64,000 bases of DNA from Pectobacterium atrosepticum (GTDB taxonomy: Bacteria > Pseudomonadota > Gammaproteobacteria > Enterobacterales > Enterobacteriaceae): NCBI GenBank assembly GCA_019056595.1, contig CP036163.1:1984001-2048000 (forward strand). Reading direction: 5' to 3'. Of this stretch, positions 32,437 to 45,087 are shown piece after piece (position 1 is the first letter of the stretch; each line of letters starts with the position of its first letter). The notes beneath the pieces are model-generated. The model was not told the DNA's origin, did not search any database, and saw only the letters and a program-made list of their open reading frames with translations. Made by a program: the position numbers and the translations under genes.

Positions 32437-33897
32437 TCATTCGCTTATCTGCGGCTGTAATCTGGAATCAGCCAGTTTACGCGCCAGTTTACCGATATTG
32501 CCGGCACCCTGAACCAAGATCAGGTCTTCACCTCGTAGCGCCTGTGACAACAGTTCCGGTAAAGTATCCATATCCGTCACCAGAATCGGATCAATCTTAC
32601 CTCTTCCGCGAATCGTACGGCACAGCGAACGGCTGTCTGCACCTGGAATCGGCGATTCTCCTGCGGAATACACATCCAGCATCAGCAACACGTCAACCTG
32701 TGATAACACGTGCGCAAAATCGTCATACAAATCGCGGGTTCGCGTATAACGATGCGGCTGAAAAATCATGACCAGCCGCTTATCCGGCCACCCAGCACGG
32801 GCCGCTTTAATCGTGGCATCGACTTCCGTCGGATGATGACCGTAATCATCCACCAACATCGCTGTACCACTTTGCCCATTCACTAGTTCAAGCGGGTATT
32901 CGCCGAGAAAATCAAAACGACGACTGGTGCCCTGAAAACGCTCAAGTGCACGTAGAATTGCTTCGTCATCAATACCTTCATCGGTCGCTACAGCAACCGC
33001 TGCCGCCGCGTTGAGCGCATTGTGACGCCCCGGTGCATTCAGCGTGACATTGAGCAACGTTTTGTCTTTTCGCTCCAGCGTAAAGTGCCCTTGCGCGCCT
33101 GTCTGGCGATATCCAGCAACGCGCACATCCGCATCATCGCTAAAACCATACGTAGTGATATGGCGGCCAACGCGCGGCAACAGTTCGCGAATAACAGCAT
33201 CGTCAATACACATCACAGCCTGACCGTAAAACGGCAAATTGTGCAGAAAATTGATGAACGTCTGCTTCAGGTTCTCAAAATCGCCCTGATAAGTGTCCAT
33301 ATGATCGGCTTCAATGTTGGTCACAATCGCCACCATCGGCTGCAAATGCAGGAAAGACGCATCGCTTTCATCGGCTTCTGCAATCAGGTAACGGCTTGAT
33401 CCCAAACGCGCATGTGTTCCTGCCGCTTTCACTAAGCCGCCGTTCACAAACGTCGGATCCAATCCCGCTTCCGCGTAAATGCTGGTGACCATCGCCGTTG
33501 TCGTCGTCTTACCGTGCGTACCCGCGATCGCAATACCGTGACGAAAACGCATCAGTTCTGCCAACATCTCTGCACGACGGATCACCGGAATACGTGCGTC
33601 ATGTGCGGCGACAATCTCGGGGTTATCCGCAGTAATTGCACTCGACACCACAACCACACTGGCGTTCAGAACATTCTCTGCACGATGGTGGAAATAAATC
33701 TGCGCGCCAAGTTTGGTCAACTGCTGCGTCACCGCATTCGGTGCCAGATCGGAACCGCTAATTTCATAACCTTCGTTGGCCAACACTTCGGCGATACCAC
33801 CCATGCCAGCACCACCGATGCCGACAAAGTGTATGTGCCGGACGCGATGCATCTCGGGCACGATTGAACGTAGTTTCGCCAGTTGTTGAGTATTCAC
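32437..33897 (-). CDS. murC: UDP-N-acetylmuramate--L-alanine ligase
   Basis: Adds L-Ala to UDP-MurNAc, the first Mur ligase step, in the cytoplasm. The protein is 486 aa (E. coli 491). It has the UDP-binding N-terminus [17 protein letters not shown], the ATP loop [18 protein letters not shown] (about 119-136), [13 protein letters not shown], and [16 protein letters not shown] near residue 346. It lies between murG (62-nt gap) and ddlB. Confidence 0.97.
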   Translation of the reverse strand: MNTQQLAKLRSIVPEMHRVRHIHFVGIGGAGMGGIAEVLANEGYEISGSDLAPNAVTQQLTKLGAQIYFHHRAENVLNASVVVVSSAITADNPEIVAAHDARIPVIRRAEMLAELMRFRHGIAIAGTHGKTTTTAMVTSIYAEAGLDPTFVNGGLVKAAGTHARLGSSRYLIAEADESDASFLHLQPMVAIVTNIEADHMDTYQGDFENLKQTFINFLHNLPFYGQAVMCIDDAVIRELLPRVGRHITTYGFSDDADVRVAGYRQTGAQGHFTLERKDKTLLNVTLNAPGRHNALNAAAAVAVATDEGIDDEAILRALERFQGTSRRFDFLGEYPLELVNGQSGTAMLVDDYGHHPTEVDATIKAARAGWPDKRLVMIFQPHRYTRTRDLYDDFAHVLSQVDVLLMLDVYSAGESPIPGADSRSLCRTIRGRGKIDPILVTDMDTLPELLSQALRGEDLILVQGAGNIGKLARKLADSRLQPQISE

Positions 33898-33959
33898 TTT
33901 ATTCTATCGCTACCTTGTAGCGCCGTCGCACAGCCTTCTGCCCGACAACGTTGTATTAA

Positions 33960-35051
33960 TTAACCATGAGCCACATGTGTGGCCCGACTGCCTGCCGCTG
34001 CACTGACTTCCGCCGCAACCCGCTCGGTTGCATCTGGAATCGCCACTGCACGGGCTTTTTGCGCCATTTTCAGCAATGTAGTGCGATCCCAACCGGACAA
34101 CACCTCGCTGACAGCCGCCACGCTGAACTGTGGCTGCTCAATAATTTTTGCTGCACCGGCCTTTTCCAACGGCAGCGCATTCCAGTACTGCTGCCGATCT
34201 TTATGCTGAAACGGCACAAACAGCGCCGGCAACCCGGCTGCCGCAATTTCACTGACGGTCAAAGCACCGGAACGGCACACTACAACGTCAGCCCAAGCGT
34301 AGGCTGCAGCCATATCATCAATAAATTCGGTAATCTTGTGCTGCGTCTGCCCAGCATCCTGATAAGCCTGCTGAACGGTTAATAACGCGCCTTTACCGAC
34401 CTGATGCCAAATCGTAATACGATCGCTCAACTGTGCTGCTACGCCGGGTAGCGTTTGGTTCAGCACTCTTGCGCCCTGACTGCCACCAACAACCAGCACC
34501 CTCACAGGGCCTGAGCGATCGGCTAATCGTGTTTCTGGCGCAGGCAGTGCCAACACATCGGTTCTTACCGGGTTACCCACGACATCCGCTTTGGGAAACG
34601 CGCCCGGAAATGCCTGCAATACTTTTTTAGCGATATGGGATAACCAGCGATTGGTCAGCCCTGCAATACCATTCTGCTCATGCAGTACAACCGGAATGCC
34701 ACACAGCCAGGCAGCCAGACCGCCGGGGCCAGAAACGTAACCGCCCATACCCAGCACCACATCAGGCTGGTAACGACGCATAATCGCCCGCGCCTGACGC
34801 ACTGCCTGAAAAATACGGATCGGAGCACTTAACTGCGCCCGAATGCCTTTACCGCGCAAGCCAGAAATGCGGATAAAATCAATTTCGATACCGTGCTTAG
34901 GCACCAAATCGGCTTCCATACGATCCGCCGTACCTAACCAGCGAACCTGCCAGCCCTGCGCCATCAGGTGGTGTGCAACCGCCAGCCCGGGGAAGACATG
35001 CCCGCCCGTGCCACCAGCCATCACCATCAAACGCTTGCCTTCGCCACTCAT
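33960..35051 (-). CDS. murG: UDP-GlcNAc--lipid I N-acetylglucosaminyltransferase MurG
   Basis: Peripheral inner-membrane GT-B glycosyltransferase that converts lipid I to lipid II. The protein is 363 aa (E. coli 355). The first G-loop is [19 protein letters not shown], the second [15 protein letters not shown], and the third [16 protein letters not shown]. The nucleotide-binding [23 protein letters not shown] and [10 protein letters not shown] close the active site. The start overlaps the ftsW stop by 4 nt. Confidence 0.97.
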
Positions 35052-36250
35052 CGGGCACCTCTCGTAAACGCCTGCGCTTTTGTCAGACGCGTTTCAAAAT
35101 CAATGCGTAACAGCAAAACAATCGCCGTCGACATAATGAGCAAACTGGAACCACCGTAACTGATCAGCGGTAGCGTTAACCCTTTAGTCGGTAGCATTCC
35201 CGCCGCTGCGCCAACGTTCACCAGCGTCTGAAAGCTGAACCAAACGCCAATCGAACACGCTAGAAAGCCCGAAAAGCGCTGATTGATCTCCAGCGCCCGC
35301 TTTCCGATAGACATCGCGCGAAAAGCGACGAAGAATATCATTAACAACGCCAAAACCACACCGATATACCCCAGTTCCTCACCTAAAATAGAGAAAATGA
35401 AATCGGTATGCGCCTCCGGCAAATATTCCAGTTTCTGTACTGAATTCCCTAGACCTTGCCCCCAGAATTCACCACGCCCAAACGCCATCAGAGATTGTGT
35501 TAACTGGTAGCCGTCGCCGAACGGATCTTCCCACGGGTTCCAGAAAGACGTCACACGCCGCATACGGTAGGGTTCAGCCACAATCAGCAGGGCAACGGCA
35601 AACCCGCCGGAACCAATGATCGCCAGAAACTGCCACATCTTGGCACCAGCCAGAAACAACATTGCTAGCGTCGTAATAAACAGCACGACTACAGTGCCGA
35701 GGTCAGGCTGAGCCAGCAACAGCACAGCCAACACCACCATCACGCCCATCGGTTTGCAAAAGCCCCAGAAGTTATTTCGGACTTCTTCAACCTTGCGCAC
35801 CATGTAACTAGACAGGTAGCAAAACAGCGCCAGCTTGGACAATTCCGCAGGCTGGATGCGCAATGGCCCCAGTGAAATCCAGCGTGATGCACCGTTGACC
35901 GAGCTTCCCACTGCAAGTACAACCAGCAGCATGACCATGGCAAGCAATAGCAGCACTGGGCTGTAACGCTGCCATATCTCCATTGGGATGCGCAGGGTGA
36001 TTAACGACAAGCCAAATGCCAAACCCAAATAAATCGCATCACGCTTCGCAAATAAAAACGGGTCGCTGGCAAGACGCTGCCCAACAGGCATGGAAGCCGA
36101 CGTTACCATCACAAAACCAATCACAGCCAGTCCAAGCGTCAGCCACACCAGCGTTCTATCGTACAGAACGATGCTGAGCGTATCGCTTTCGCGCGTCCCC
36201 ATAACCCAGCTCTTGATGCGTTCGATAAACGCCATTCCGGAGAACCGCAT
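35048..36250 (-). CDS. ftsW: septal peptidoglycan glycosyltransferase FtsW
   Basis: SEDS-family polytopic membrane protein that polymerises glycan strands at the septum with FtsI. The protein is 400 aa (E. coli 414) with about ten membrane helices. Conserved parts include [22 protein letters not shown], the [15 protein letters not shown] helix, the large periplasmic loop with [17 protein letters not shown] and the catalytic Asp region [18 protein letters not shown], then [18 protein letters not shown]. The start overlaps the murD stop by one base (TAATG). Confidence 0.96.
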
Positions 36251-37566
36251 TAGCCTAGCTCCTCCGCCAGACGAGCAAACTCATCGCCTCGCTGTTCAAA
36301 ACTGCGAAACTGATCCAAGCTAGCGCAAGCCGGCGACAGCAACACCATATCGCCCGGCCTTATACGTTCAGCAATAACGCGCATCGCCTGTTCCATCGTT
36401 TCTGTCTGCTCGGCAATTTCTGGGCGTAACGCTGCCAACTGTTGCCCGTCACGACCAAAGCAATACAAACGAATGCGCTCACCCTGTAAATACGGCACCA
36501 ATGGCGAGAAATCAGCAGATTTCCCGTCACCACCTAATAGCAGATGCAAAGTGCCGTCTACAGCCAAACCGCTCAATGCGGCTTCGGTGCTGCCTACATT
36601 GGTGGCTTTGGAATCATTGATCCACCGCACGCCATTGCGCTCAAAGGCCATTTGAAAACGGTGCGGCAGCCCGGTAAATGACGTCAACGCCGTCAGCGCA
36701 GACGCGCGTGGAATCTTCACAGCATCAGCCAGCGCCAGCGCCGCCAATGCGTTCGTATAATTGTGCTGCCCGACAAGCTTGATTTCACGGGTGTTGAGCA
36801 CACGTTCACCGTCCACCCGCAGCCAGGTTTCGCCCTGCTGGCGGTTAAGGTGATAATCGCCAACATCAACGCCAAAACTGCGGCAGCGCGCATCCGCCCC
36901 GCGAACCGGCATGGTCAGCGCATCGTCAGCATTCACAACACACAAATCTGCGTGTTCATAAATATGCAATTTCGCCGCCCGATACTGCTGTAAACCAAAC
37001 GGGTAACGGTTAGTGTGATCTTCCGTCACGTTCAGAATCGTTGCCGCAGCAGCGTGCAGGCTAGTCGTCGTTTCCAGTTGGAAGCTCGACAACTCTAGTA
37101 CATACAGCTGAGCGGGATGTTCCAGCAATTGCAGCGCAGGTAGGCCAATATTGCCACCGACGCCAACCTGCCAGCCTGCGGCACGCGCCATTTCACCGAC
37201 CAGTGTCGTCACCGTGCTTTTACCGTTAGATCCGGTAATCGCCACAATCGGTGCCTGCGCTTCACGGCAGAACAGTTCGATATCACCAACAATTTCAATG
37301 CCAGCGTCAGCGGCGTCACACAGAATCGGCGTCGCCAACGCAACACCGGGGCTGGCGACGATCAAATCCGCGCTCATCAGCCAGTCTTCATTCAGGCTAC
37401 CGAGATGTCGTTCTACCTGCTCCGGCAGCTTATCCAGACCCGGTGGACTGATACGGGTATCCACCACGCGCGGTACGACACCACGCGCGAGAAAGAAATC
37501 AACACAGGAGAGCCCGGTCAGACCCAACCCGATAATGACGACTTTTTTACCCTGATAGTCCACCAT
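36250..37566 (-). CDS. murD: UDP-N-acetylmuramoylalanine--D-glutamate ligase
   Basis: Mur ligase that adds D-Glu. The protein is 438 aa as in E. coli. N-terminal [21 protein letters not shown] binds the UDP part. The ATP loop is [19 protein letters not shown] (about 109-127). Other marks are [11 protein letters not shown], the central [15 protein letters not shown] and the C-terminal [19 protein letters not shown]. It ends 1 base inside ftsW and starts 3 nt after mraY. Confidence 0.97.
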   Translation of the reverse strand: MVDYQGKKVVIIGLGLTGLSCVDFFLARGVVPRVVDTRISPPGLDKLPEQVERHLGSLNEDWLMSADLIVASPGVALATPILCDAADAGIEIVGDIELFCREAQAPIVAITGSNGKSTVTTLVGEMARAAGWQVGVGGNIGLPALQLLEHPAQLYVLELSSFQLETTTSLHAAAATILNVTEDHTNRYPFGLQQYRAAKLHIYEHADLCVVNADDALTMPVRGADARCRSFGVDVGDYHLNRQQGETWLRVDGERVLNTREIKLVGQHNYTNALAALALADAVKIPRASALTALTSFTGLPHRFQMAFERNGVRWINDSKATNVGSTEAALSGLAVDGTLHLLLGGDGKSADFSPLVPYLQGERIRLYCFGRDGQQLAALRPEIAEQTETMEQAMRVIAERIRPGDMVLLSPACASLDQFRSFEQRGDEFARLAEELG

Positions 37567-37569
37567 GTC

Positions 37570-38652
37570 TTATCGTACCTTCAGCGTTGCCAGGCCAATC
37601 AGCACCAGCATCAACGAAATAATCCAGAAGCGCACAATTACGCGCGGTTCCGGCCAGCCCTTAAGTTCATAATGATGATGAATTGGCGCCATGCGGAAAA
37701 TCCGCTGCCCGCGCAACTTAAAGGACCCAACCTGCAGAATCACCGACAGCGTTTCGACCACGAACACACCGCCCATAATCACTAACAAAAACTCCTGACG
37801 CAGCAAGACCGCAATCGTCCCCAGCGCGCCGCCCAACGCCAGTGAACCAACGTCACCCATGAACACCTGCGCCGGATAGGTGTTAAACCACAGGAATCCA
37901 AGCCCCGCGCCAACAATTGCAGTACAGACGATCACCAACTCACTGGCATGACGGATATATGGAATATGCAGATAACCGGCAAAATTCATGTTCCCTGTTG
38001 CCCATGCCACCAGCGCAAAACCAGCAGCAACAAACACGGTCGGCATGATTGCCAAGCCATCCAGACCATCGGTCAGGTTTACGGCATTACTGGTGCCGAC
38101 AATGACAAAGTAGGCCAGCGCAACATAGAGCAGACCCAATTGCGGCATCACATCTTTGAAAAACGGCACGACAAGCTGTGTGGCTGGCGTATCTTTACCG
38201 ATGGAATACATGGTGAAGGCCACCACTAACGCAATCACTGACTGCCAGAAATATTTCCAGCGGGCAATCAACCCCTTGGTATCCTTGCGGACCACTTTGC
38301 GGTAATCATCAACAAAACCGACCGCGCCATAGCCTGCTAGCACGAGAAGTACGCACCAGACATATGGATTAGACAGATTCGCCCACATCAAAACGGAAAC
38401 GATAATCGCCACCAAGATCATCACGCCCCCCATCGTCGGGGTACCGCGCTTGCTGAAATGTGATTCTGGCCCTTCGTTACGCACAACCTGCCCAATCTGC
38501 AAACGTTGCAGCCAGGCGATCATATGCGGTCCCATCCATAAGGAAATAACCAATGCGGTCAGCAGGCTGACAATGGCGCGGAACGTCAAATAAGAAAAGA
38601 CGTTAAAACCGGTATAAAGTTTGGCCAAATGTTCGGCCAGCCATACTAACAT
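37570..38652 (-). CDS. mraY: phospho-N-acetylmuramoyl-pentapeptide transferase MraY
   Basis: Polytopic inner-membrane enzyme that transfers phospho-MurNAc-pentapeptide to undecaprenyl phosphate, giving lipid I. The protein is 360 aa, the family length, with ten membrane helices. Key parts: [11 protein letters not shown], the Asp-rich FVDDYRKV (Asp115/116), [14 protein letters not shown] (catalytic Asp267 region) and [13 protein letters not shown]. The C-terminal HHHYELKGW motif is intact. It overlaps murF by 7 nt. Confidence 0.97.
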   Translation of the reverse strand: MLVWLAEHLAKLYTGFNVFSYLTFRAIVSLLTALVISLWMGPHMIAWLQRLQIGQVVRNEGPESHFSKRGTPTMGGVMILVAIIVSVLMWANLSNPYVWCVLLVLAGYGAVGFVDDYRKVVRKDTKGLIARWKYFWQSVIALVVAFTMYSIGKDTPATQLVVPFFKDVMPQLGLLYVALAYFVIVGTSNAVNLTDGLDGLAIMPTVFVAAGFALVAWATGNMNFAGYLHIPYIRHASELVIVCTAIVGAGLGFLWFNTYPAQVFMGDVGSLALGGALGTIAVLLRQEFLLVIMGGVFVVETLSVILQVGSFKLRGQRIFRMAPIHHHYELKGWPEPRVIVRFWIISLMLVLIGLATLKVR

Positions 38653-40007
38653 TGCGCATTCTCCTGTAATGCATGTACAACCTGCTCCATCGCAGCACTG
38701 CGTGAGCCTTTAACCAATACGCTGATGACGTTATGTTCTGACATCAGCACCTTCAAACGTGAAACCAGCGCGGCTTTATCCTGAAAATGTTCACCATTGC
38801 CGCTGGCAGTGCCGATCAATTCACTCAACGTTCCCACACTCAATACGCGATCGATGCCCGCAACACGCGCCGCTTCGCCCACTTGACGATGACACTCAGG
38901 GGCTTCATCCCCCAGTTCACCCATATCACCGACGACCATCACGCGGTAGCCTGGCATTTCCGCCAGTACCTGTGCGGCAGCCGTCATCGAACCCACATTA
39001 GCGTTGTAGCTGTCATCCAACAGCAGCTTGCCTTCAGACAAAGCAATCGGAAACAGCCGCCCCGGCACTGCCTGAAGCTGGGATAATCCAGATTTAACGG
39101 CTTCCAACGTCGCCCCAACGGACATTGCCAGTGCAGTCGCCGCCAGTGCGTTCGACACATTATGCCGGCCGGGTAAAGGGAGCAGAACCTGCGTTTCACC
39201 AAATGGCGTGTGCAGCGTGAAATGCGTACCTTGCGCCAACACGTCTACGTCGCTGGCAAAAAAGTCGATGTCGCAAGCGGCCTGCGGCGAGAAACGCCAG
39301 ACAGTTTTATGATTCAGCATGACCTGCCAGTGCGGGAAATCGTTACTGTCCGCATTCACGATCGCTACGCCGTCTACTGGCAAACCAGAAAAAATCTCAC
39401 CTTTTGCCTGCGCTACACCAGCCAGTGAACCAAAACCCTCCAGATGCGCAGCGGCCAGATTGTTGACCAGCGCGCTTTCCGGACGCACCAGATCGGTGGT
39501 ATAGGCAATCTCACCAATGTGATTCGCCCCCAGTTCAATGACCGCAAACTGGTGTTCCGCCGTCAAACGCAGCAGCGTTAACGGTACACCGATGTCGTTG
39601 TTAAAGTTACCGGCGGTATACAGCACGGAACCACACTGGCGAAGAATCGCCGCCGTCATCTCTTTAACCGAGGTTTTTCCGGAAGAGCCTGTCAGTGCAA
39701 CAACGCGCGCCGTTGACTGCTGACGAACCCAGGCCGCCAATTGTCCCAACGCCAAACGCGTATCGCTCACCAGCAGTTGTGGTTCATCAACAAGTAAGCG
39801 CTTACTGACTAACAGAGCCGCCGCGCCGCCTTTTACCGCATCAGCGGCGTAATCATGCGCATCAAATTTTTCGCCTTTCAGCGCGACAAATAAGCAGCCG
39901 GATGACAACTTACGCGTATCGGTTGAAACGTCTTCAATATCGATGTTTTCACCAATCAACTGCGCATTGAGCACCGTGGCGAGTTGCTGCAAGGAAACGC
40001 GAATCAT
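38646..40007 (-). CDS. murF: UDP-MurNAc-tripeptide--D-Ala-D-Ala ligase
   Basis: Adds D-Ala-D-Ala to UDP-MurNAc-tripeptide, completing the pentapeptide. The protein is 453 aa (E. coli 452). The ATP loop is [19 protein letters not shown] (about 105-123). Also seen are [48 protein letters not shown] and [10 protein letters not shown]. The start overlaps the murE stop by 4 nt. Confidence 0.97.
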   Translation of the reverse strand: MIRVSLQQLATVLNAQLIGENIDIEDVSTDTRKLSSGCLFVALKGEKFDAHDYAADAVKGGAAALLVSKRLLVDEPQLLVSDTRLALGQLAAWVRQQSTARVVALTGSSGKTSVKEMTAAILRQCGSVLYTAGNFNNDIGVPLTLLRLTAEHQFAVIELGANHIGEIAYTTDLVRPESALVNNLAAAHLEGFGSLAGVAQAKGEIFSGLPVDGVAIVNADSNDFPHWQVMLNHKTVWRFSPQAACDIDFFASDVDVLAQGTHFTLHTPFGETQVLLPLPGRHNVSNALAATALAMSVGATLEAVKSGLSQLQAVPGRLFPIALSEGKLLLDDSYNANVGSMTAAAQVLAEMPGYRVMVVGDMGELGDEAPECHRQVGEAARVAGIDRVLSVGTLSELIGTASGNGEHFQDKAALVSRLKVLMSEHNVISVLVKGSRSAAMEQVVHALQENAQC

Positions 40008-41491
40008 GCGATCACCCCCAGCAGACGAGCAACGGTGATACGATCCGAATAATCAAGACGCTGATTGCCAACCAGTTGGTAATCTTCGTGTCCTTTGCCC
40101 GCAACCAGCACAACGTCATTTTCCTGAGCCTGCATAATCGCACTGGTGACCGCTTCGGCACGTCCGTGAATCACCTGAACCCGTCCGGCATCCAGCAGCC
40201 CAGAGAGAATATCGGCAACGATCGCCTGAGGTTCTTCACTACGCGGGTTATCATCAGTCACTACAACGCGATCGGCCAGCTGTTCTGCGATGCCACCCAT
40301 AAGTGGGCGCTTACCTTTATCGCGATCGCCACCGCAGCCAAACACACACCAGAGTTTGCCCTGACAGTGCAGACGTGCCGCTTCAAGCGCTTTTTCCAGC
40401 GCATCTGGTGTGTGAGCGTAATCAACCACAACCGTTGGTTTTCCTTCAGCGTGGAAAACTTCCATACGACCGCACACGGGCTGCAGTTGAGATCCCGCGA
40501 TAACCAACTTGTCGAGCGGGTAGCCAAGAGACAGCAGCGTCGCCAGCGCCAGCAGCATATTGCTGACGTTAAACGCGCCCATCAGGCGGCTTTCAATTTC
40601 GCCCTGTCCCCAGCTTGAATCAAACGCAATCGTGGCGCCGTTGTCGTGATAATCAATCTGTGTCGCTTTCAACCAGCGCCCACGGCAGCCGGGAACTAAA
40701 TTGTTTTCCATCGTCACAGCAACAGCATCAGGCAGCTTTGCTAACCAACGTAGCCCGACCTCATCATCAGCATTGATAATCATCTGCCCAACGCGATGCT
40801 CGGCAAACAGCAACCATTTGGCCGCTTCATAGCTTTCCATATCACCGTGGTAATCAAGATGGTCACGGCTCAGGTTGGTGAACACTGCCGCCGTAAATGG
40901 CAACGCAGCCACGCGGTTTTGTACCAGCCCGTGGGAGGACACTTCCATTGCGGCAAACGTCGCACCTTGTTCTACTAACTGGCTTAAAACCTGCTGAACA
41001 TCGACGGCGGAACCCGTCGTATTTTCTGTTGGAATAGCCCGACCCAATAGGCCATTGCCTACCGTGCCCATCACTGCACTCATTTCGCCTAATGCCTGGC
41101 TCCACTGCGCCAGAAGCTGAGTCGTCGTCGTTTTCCCGTTGGTTCCCGTTACCCCAATCAGCTGTAATTTTTCCGCAGGCTGCTGATAGAAACGGCCTGC
41201 CAGTGCGGAAAGCCGCTGATTCAGACTACTGAGATACACCACTGGCACACCGTGCATTTCGCGAACGGTACCATCAGCGGCCTCACCGTCTGCCTCAGCA
41301 ACAATCGCTGCTACGCCTTGCGCAATTGCCTGCGGAATATAGCGCCGTCCATCTGCTTTGTGCCCAACAATTGCGACAAACAGATCCCCGGCAGCCGCGA
41401 CGCGGCTGTCTAATATCATTTCCCGCAGCGCGCACGCCGGGGCGTCTTGCACCCACGGCGCAAGTAAATCGCGCAAATTACGATCTGCCAC
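40004..41491 (-). CDS. murE: UDP-MurNAc-L-Ala-D-Glu--meso-diaminopimelate ligase
   Basis: Adds meso-diaminopimelate, giving the Gram-negative type cross-linking residue. The protein is 495 aa, as in E. coli. Motifs are [17 protein letters not shown] (ATP loop, about 114-130), [36 protein letters not shown] (carbamylated Lys region) and DNPRSEEP, the DNPR motif that selects diaminopimelate over lysine. It overlaps ftsI by 14 nt. Confidence 0.97.
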   Translation of the reverse strand: MADRNLRDLLAPWVQDAPACALREMILDSRVAAAGDLFVAIVGHKADGRRYIPQAIAQGVAAIVAEADGEAADGTVREMHGVPVVYLSSLNQRLSALAGRFYQQPAEKLQLIGVTGTNGKTTTTQLLAQWSQALGEMSAVMGTVGNGLLGRAIPTENTTGSAVDVQQVLSQLVEQGATFAAMEVSSHGLVQNRVAALPFTAAVFTNLSRDHLDYHGDMESYEAAKWLLFAEHRVGQMIINADDEVGLRWLAKLPDAVAVTMENNLVPGCRGRWLKATQIDYHDNGATIAFDSSWGQGEIESRLMGAFNVSNMLLALATLLSLGYPLDKLVIAGSQLQPVCGRMEVFHAEGKPTVVVDYAHTPDALEKALEAARLHCQGKLWCVFGCGGDRDKGKRPLMGGIAEQLADRVVVTDDNPRSEEPQAIVADILSGLLDAGRVQVIHGRAEAVTSAIMQAQENDVVLVAGKGHEDYQLVGNQRLDYSDRITVARLLGVIA

Positions 41492-43241
41492 GTGATCCCT
41501 CTTCTCTATTAATTACAAACTCGTTTTTGTCGCCCGTCGGCAACGCATCCGGTTCAATATTCATCGTACGCAGAACGCCGCCCATAATGGCGCCAAAGAT
41601 TGGCGCAGAAACCGCGCCGCCGTAGTACTTTCCTGCCTGCGGATCGTTGATCACAACAACGAGAGCAAAGCGTGGATTACTGGCTGGCGCCACGCCCGCC
41701 GTATAGGCAATGTATTTGTTGATGTATTTGCCATCCGGTCCAACTTTCTTGGCCGTACCGGTTTTAATCGCGATACGGTAACCTTTGATGGCCGCTTTAG
41801 TACCGCCGCCGCCGGGCAGCGCAACGCTTTCCATCATGTGCACCACGGAACGTACCAGCGCTTCCGAGAAGACACGCTCGCCTGGAACGGGTGGATCGAC
41901 TCTGGTAATCGACAGCGGACGGTAAATACCGAAACTGCCGATCGTGGCATAGACTCGCGCTAACTGTAACGGTGTTACCATCAGCCCGTAGCCGAAAGAA
42001 AAGGTGGCCCTCTCTATGTCAGACCACCGTTGTTTTTGAGGGTATAAGCCACTGCTTTCTCCAACCAACCCCAAATTGGTCGCTTTTCCTAATCCAAAGC
42101 GCGCGTAAGTATCTACAAGCGCAGAGGAAGGCATCGCTAACGCCAGCTTAGATACGCCAACGTTACTCGACTTCTGAAGCACACCCGTCAGCGTTAATTC
42201 ACTGTAACGCGCTACGTCTTTGATTTCATGACCATTGACGTAATACGGCAGGGTGCTTAGGACACTATTTTCTTTCACCACCCCGCGCTGCAGCGCCGTC
42301 ATCACCACCATCGGTTTAACGGTAGAGCCGGGTTCGAAAATGTCGGTAATCGCGCGGTTACGCATAATGTCTTGCGGCGTACCCGACAGATTGTTCGGGT
42401 TATAAGACGGGCTATTCGCCATTGCCAACACTTCGCCAGTATTCACATCAACCAGTACGGCCGTTCCTGACTCAGCTTTGTTAAACGCAACAGCGTTATT
42501 GAGTTCGCGGTAAACCAGCGCCTGTAAACGCTCATCAATACTGAGCGCTAGATTATGTGCAGCCTGGCTGTCAACGGAGGAGATATCTTCAATCACGCGG
42601 CCAAACCGGTCTTTACGCACGGTTCGTTCACCGGGTTGCCCAGTCAGCCAGCGGTCAAAACTTTTCTCTACCCCTTCGATACCTTGCCCATCGATATTGG
42701 TGAAGCCGATGAGGTGAGAGGTCACTTGTCCAGAAGGATAATACCGGCGGGACTCCTGCCGTAGATTAATGCCCGGCAATTTCAGCTTATGGATGTATTC
42801 GCCAATAGCGGGGTTCACCTGACGCGCCAGATAAACAAAGCGCCCTTTAGGATTAGCATTGATCTTGGTTGACAGCTGATCTAACGGGATATCAAGCGCA
42901 TCGGAAAGTGCTTTCCAGCGTGTATCCAGCGTAATGCCACCACGCTCGTTGACTTCTTTCGGATCAGCCCAGACGGCATTCACCGGCACGCTGACGGCCA
43001 AAGGACGGCCAGCGCGATCGCTTATCATACCGCGCGCCGTTGGCACTTCCTGCACTCGCAGGGAACGCATATCCCCTTCGCGCACCAGTTTGTCTGGGTT
43101 GATGACCTGAAGATAAGCTGCGCGAGCCATTAAGCCAGCCATCGCAAACAGGATACAGCCGCAAAGCAACGCAAAACGCCAGCTAACAAAGCTGGCTTGA
43201 TCTTCCTGGCGCTTTAACTTTCCTGTACGTGCTGCTTTCAT
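41478..43241 (-). CDS. ftsI: peptidoglycan D,D-transpeptidase FtsI (PBP3)
   Basis: Septum-specific class B penicillin-binding protein and a target of beta-lactams. The protein is 587 aa (E. coli 588). It has a short cytoplasmic N-terminus, one TM (about 24-42, [20 protein letters not shown]) and a pedestal domain with [15 protein letters not shown]. The transpeptidase domain has the catalytic Ser in [10 protein letters not shown] (near 305), SSN (near 358) and KTGTAKKVG (near 493). The C-terminal tail after the catalytic domain, removed by Prc in E. coli, is present. It follows ftsL by 23 nt. Confidence 0.97.
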   Translation of the reverse strand: MKAARTGKLKRQEDQASFVSWRFALLCGCILFAMAGLMARAAYLQVINPDKLVREGDMRSLRVQEVPTARGMISDRAGRPLAVSVPVNAVWADPKEVNERGGITLDTRWKALSDALDIPLDQLSTKINANPKGRFVYLARQVNPAIGEYIHKLKLPGINLRQESRRYYPSGQVTSHLIGFTNIDGQGIEGVEKSFDRWLTGQPGERTVRKDRFGRVIEDISSVDSQAAHNLALSIDERLQALVYRELNNAVAFNKAESGTAVLVDVNTGEVLAMANSPSYNPNNLSGTPQDIMRNRAITDIFEPGSTVKPMVVMTALQRGVVKENSVLSTLPYYVNGHEIKDVARYSELTLTGVLQKSSNVGVSKLALAMPSSALVDTYARFGLGKATNLGLVGESSGLYPQKQRWSDIERATFSFGYGLMVTPLQLARVYATIGSFGIYRPLSITRVDPPVPGERVFSEALVRSVVHMMESVALPGGGGTKAAIKGYRIAIKTGTAKKVGPDGKYINKYIAYTAGVAPASNPRFALVVVINDPQAGKYYGGAVSAPIFGAIMGGVLRTMNIEPDALPTGDKNEFVINREEGSRGRS

Positions 43242-43264
43242 ACTTAGCTGGCTGCCTATTTAGT

Positions 43265-43585
43265 TCATTGTTTAACCACAATATTTTCCTGTGACGGATC
43301 AACATGCCCCATTTGCAGTTTTTCCGTCGCGATCCGCTCAACGCGGCTATGATCCCCTAGTGAGTTCTCCTCCAGGATCAGATTTCGCCATTCAATATCC
43401 AACGCATCACGCTCCAGCAGAAGCTGTTCGCGTTCTGCTGTTAGCAAGCGCGTGCGGTGCGCCGTCGTTACCACAAAGACCGCAGAAATCAGCACGGCAA
43501 CCATCAGCAACACCGGGAGCTTTGCATTACGCAGCAGATCCTCACCGATGACACCGACCAGAGTATGCCGCTCGTTACCGATCAT
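43265..43585 (-). CDS. ftsL: cell division protein FtsL
   Basis: Small bitopic membrane protein of the FtsQLB complex. The protein is 106 aa (E. coli 121, so shorter by the variable N-terminus). It has a cytoplasmic N-terminus, one TM ([20 protein letters not shown], about 24-43) and a periplasmic leucine-zipper-like coiled coil (residues 45-85, [20 protein letters not shown]), ending with [12 protein letters not shown]. The start overlaps the rsmH stop by 4 nt. Confidence 0.95.
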   Translation of the reverse strand: MIGNERHTLVGVIGEDLLRNAKLPVLLMVAVLISAVFVVTTAHRTRLLTAEREQLLLERDALDIEWRNLILEENSLGDHSRVERIATEKLQMGHVDPSQENIVVKQ

Positions 43586-44526
43586 GCAGGCAGTCTCTCA
43601 GCGAACCTAAGCACGGAACTGCGCGCGCGTGGGTTTTCTGCCACTTCCGCTTCCGAAGGCATCAGTTTCTTTCCAACAGGTTTTAACGTCTGTCCGCCCT
43701 GGCTGCGCAACTGCTCTTCCGTTAACGGCAAGCCAGCTGGTACCTGTGGCCCACGGCTTTGATGGCGAATAAACCGTTTTACAATCCGATCTTCTAACGA
43801 ATGGAAGCTGATCACCGACAAACGCCCCTGCGGAGCCAGTACGCTCAGTGCGCCTTCTAACGCACGCTCGATCTCTTCTAATTCGCTATTGATATAAATG
43901 CGAATTGCCTGAAAACTGCGCGTTGCCGGATGCTTATGTTTTTCCCGAATCGGACTGGCGGCAGCGATCAACGAGGCCAGCTCTTTTGTCCGCGTCATCG
44001 GCTCAGTACGATTACGTTCTACAATCGCGCGGGCAATTCGCTTGGCAAAGCGCTCTTCACCGAACGTTTTCAAGACCCAGACAATGTCGTCAGCTTCCGC
44101 TTTCATCAACCATTCAGCAGCGGACGAACCCCGTGTCGGATCCATACGCATATCCAGCGGGCCATCACGCATAAATGAGAACCCACGCTCAGGGTCATCA
44201 AGCTGCGGGGAGGAAACGCCAAGATCGAGCAGAACGCCATCGATTTGCCCAGTAAGCCCGAGTTCCGCGACATAATCCGCCATGGCGGAAAACGGCCCGT
44301 GAATAATAGAGAAACGTGAATCGTCAATTGCCTTAGCGGCTTCAATAGCCTGAGGATCGCGATCGATAGCTAACAGACGCCCTTCCGGCCCCAGTTGGGA
44401 AAGAATCAGACGAGAGTGACCACCACGGCCAAATGTACCGTCGATGTATATGCCGCCGCTGCGAATATTCAGGCCATTTACTGCCTCATCCAACAGGACG
44501 GTGGTATGTTTATAATTTTCCAGCAT
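43582..44526 (-). CDS. rsmH: 16S rRNA m4C1402 methyltransferase RsmH
   Basis: SAM-dependent enzyme that N4-methylates C1402 of 16S rRNA at the ribosomal P site. The protein is 314 aa (E. coli 313). It has the SAM-binding [47 protein letters not shown] and the late motif [16 protein letters not shown]. It is the second gene of the dcw transcript. Its start lies 2 nt after the mraZ stop. Confidence 0.97.
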   Translation of the reverse strand: MLENYKHTTVLLDEAVNGLNIRSGGIYIDGTFGRGGHSRLILSQLGPEGRLLAIDRDPQAIEAAKAIDDSRFSIIHGPFSAMADYVAELGLTGQIDGVLLDLGVSSPQLDDPERGFSFMRDGPLDMRMDPTRGSSAAEWLMKAEADDIVWVLKTFGEERFAKRIARAIVERNRTEPMTRTKELASLIAAASPIREKHKHPATRSFQAIRIYINSELEEIERALEGALSVLAPQGRLSVISFHSLEDRIVKRFIRHQSRGPQVPAGLPLTEEQLRSQGGQTLKPVGKKLMPSEAEVAENPRARSSVLRFAERLPA

Positions 44527-44528
44527 GA

Positions 44529-44987
44529 CTATAGCGATAGGTCCTGCAACCGCTCAGATAAGGGTTCCTGAGTCGATTGTTCAGCGTCAATATCATCCTT
44601 GACCTGTTGATACCAAGTCTGTTCATCCCACAGTTCAAACTTGTTGAACTGTCCGACTAGCATCACTTCTTTTTTAAGGTCCGCATGCTGCCTTAACGTA
44701 TTCGCAATCAACAAACGTCCCGCACTATCCATTTGACACTCGCTAGCATGCCCCAACAACAAACGCTGAACGCGACGTTCAGCGGGGTTCATGCTCGACA
44801 AACGAGACAGCTTTTGTTCAATAATTTCCCATTCAGGTAAGGGATAAAGCAGCAGGCATGGCTGATGCAGGTCAATGGTGCAAACCATTTGACCTTGCGA
44901 TTCCCCGTACAGCATTTCCCGGTATCGGGTAGGCACGGCAAGGCGCCCTTTACTGTCGAGGTTAACCAGCGTAGCCCCACGAAACAT
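44529..44987 (-). CDS. mraZ: transcriptional regulator MraZ
   Basis: Ring-forming AbrB-like DNA-binding protein that represses its own dcw operon. The protein is 152 aa, exactly the E. coli length. It contains two SpoVT/AbrB repeats: [23 protein letters not shown] (1-23 and on to about 50) and residues about 80-125 with [17 protein letters not shown]. Both keep the DxxGR signature. It is the first gene of the cluster, and its binding repeats lie in the leader. Confidence 0.97.
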   Translation of the reverse strand: MFRGATLVNLDSKGRLAVPTRYREMLYGESQGQMVCTIDLHQPCLLLYPLPEWEIIEQKLSRLSSMNPAERRVQRLLLGHASECQMDSAGRLLIANTLRQHADLKKEVMLVGQFNKFELWDEQTWYQQVKDDIDAEQSTQEPLSERLQDLSL

Positions 44988-45015
44988 ACCTGAGTTACCC
45001 CTCCATAACCTTTTT

Positions 45016-45041
45016 CACCACTTTACCCCACAAAATCCCAC
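45016..45041 (-). promoter_or_regulatory. MraZ operator, three 10-nt repeats
   Basis: On the minus strand GTGGGA, GTGGGG and GTGGTG start at exact 10-nt steps (45041, 45031, 45021). MraZ is known to bind direct TGGG-type repeats at this spacing just downstream of the promoter. Confidence 0.88.
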
Positions 45042-45048
45042 TATTAAG

Positions 45049-45078
45049 AGTGTACGGAGGGTATGAAAACCTTGTCAA
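45049..45078 (-). promoter_or_regulatory. mraZ (dcw) promoter
   Basis: On the minus strand TTGACA (45078-45073), an 18-nt spacer and TACACT (45054-45049) precede the MraZ repeats. This fits the position of the E. coli mra promoter, which drives the proximal part of the dcw cluster. Confidence 0.8.
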
Positions 45079-45087
45079 GCCAGAGCG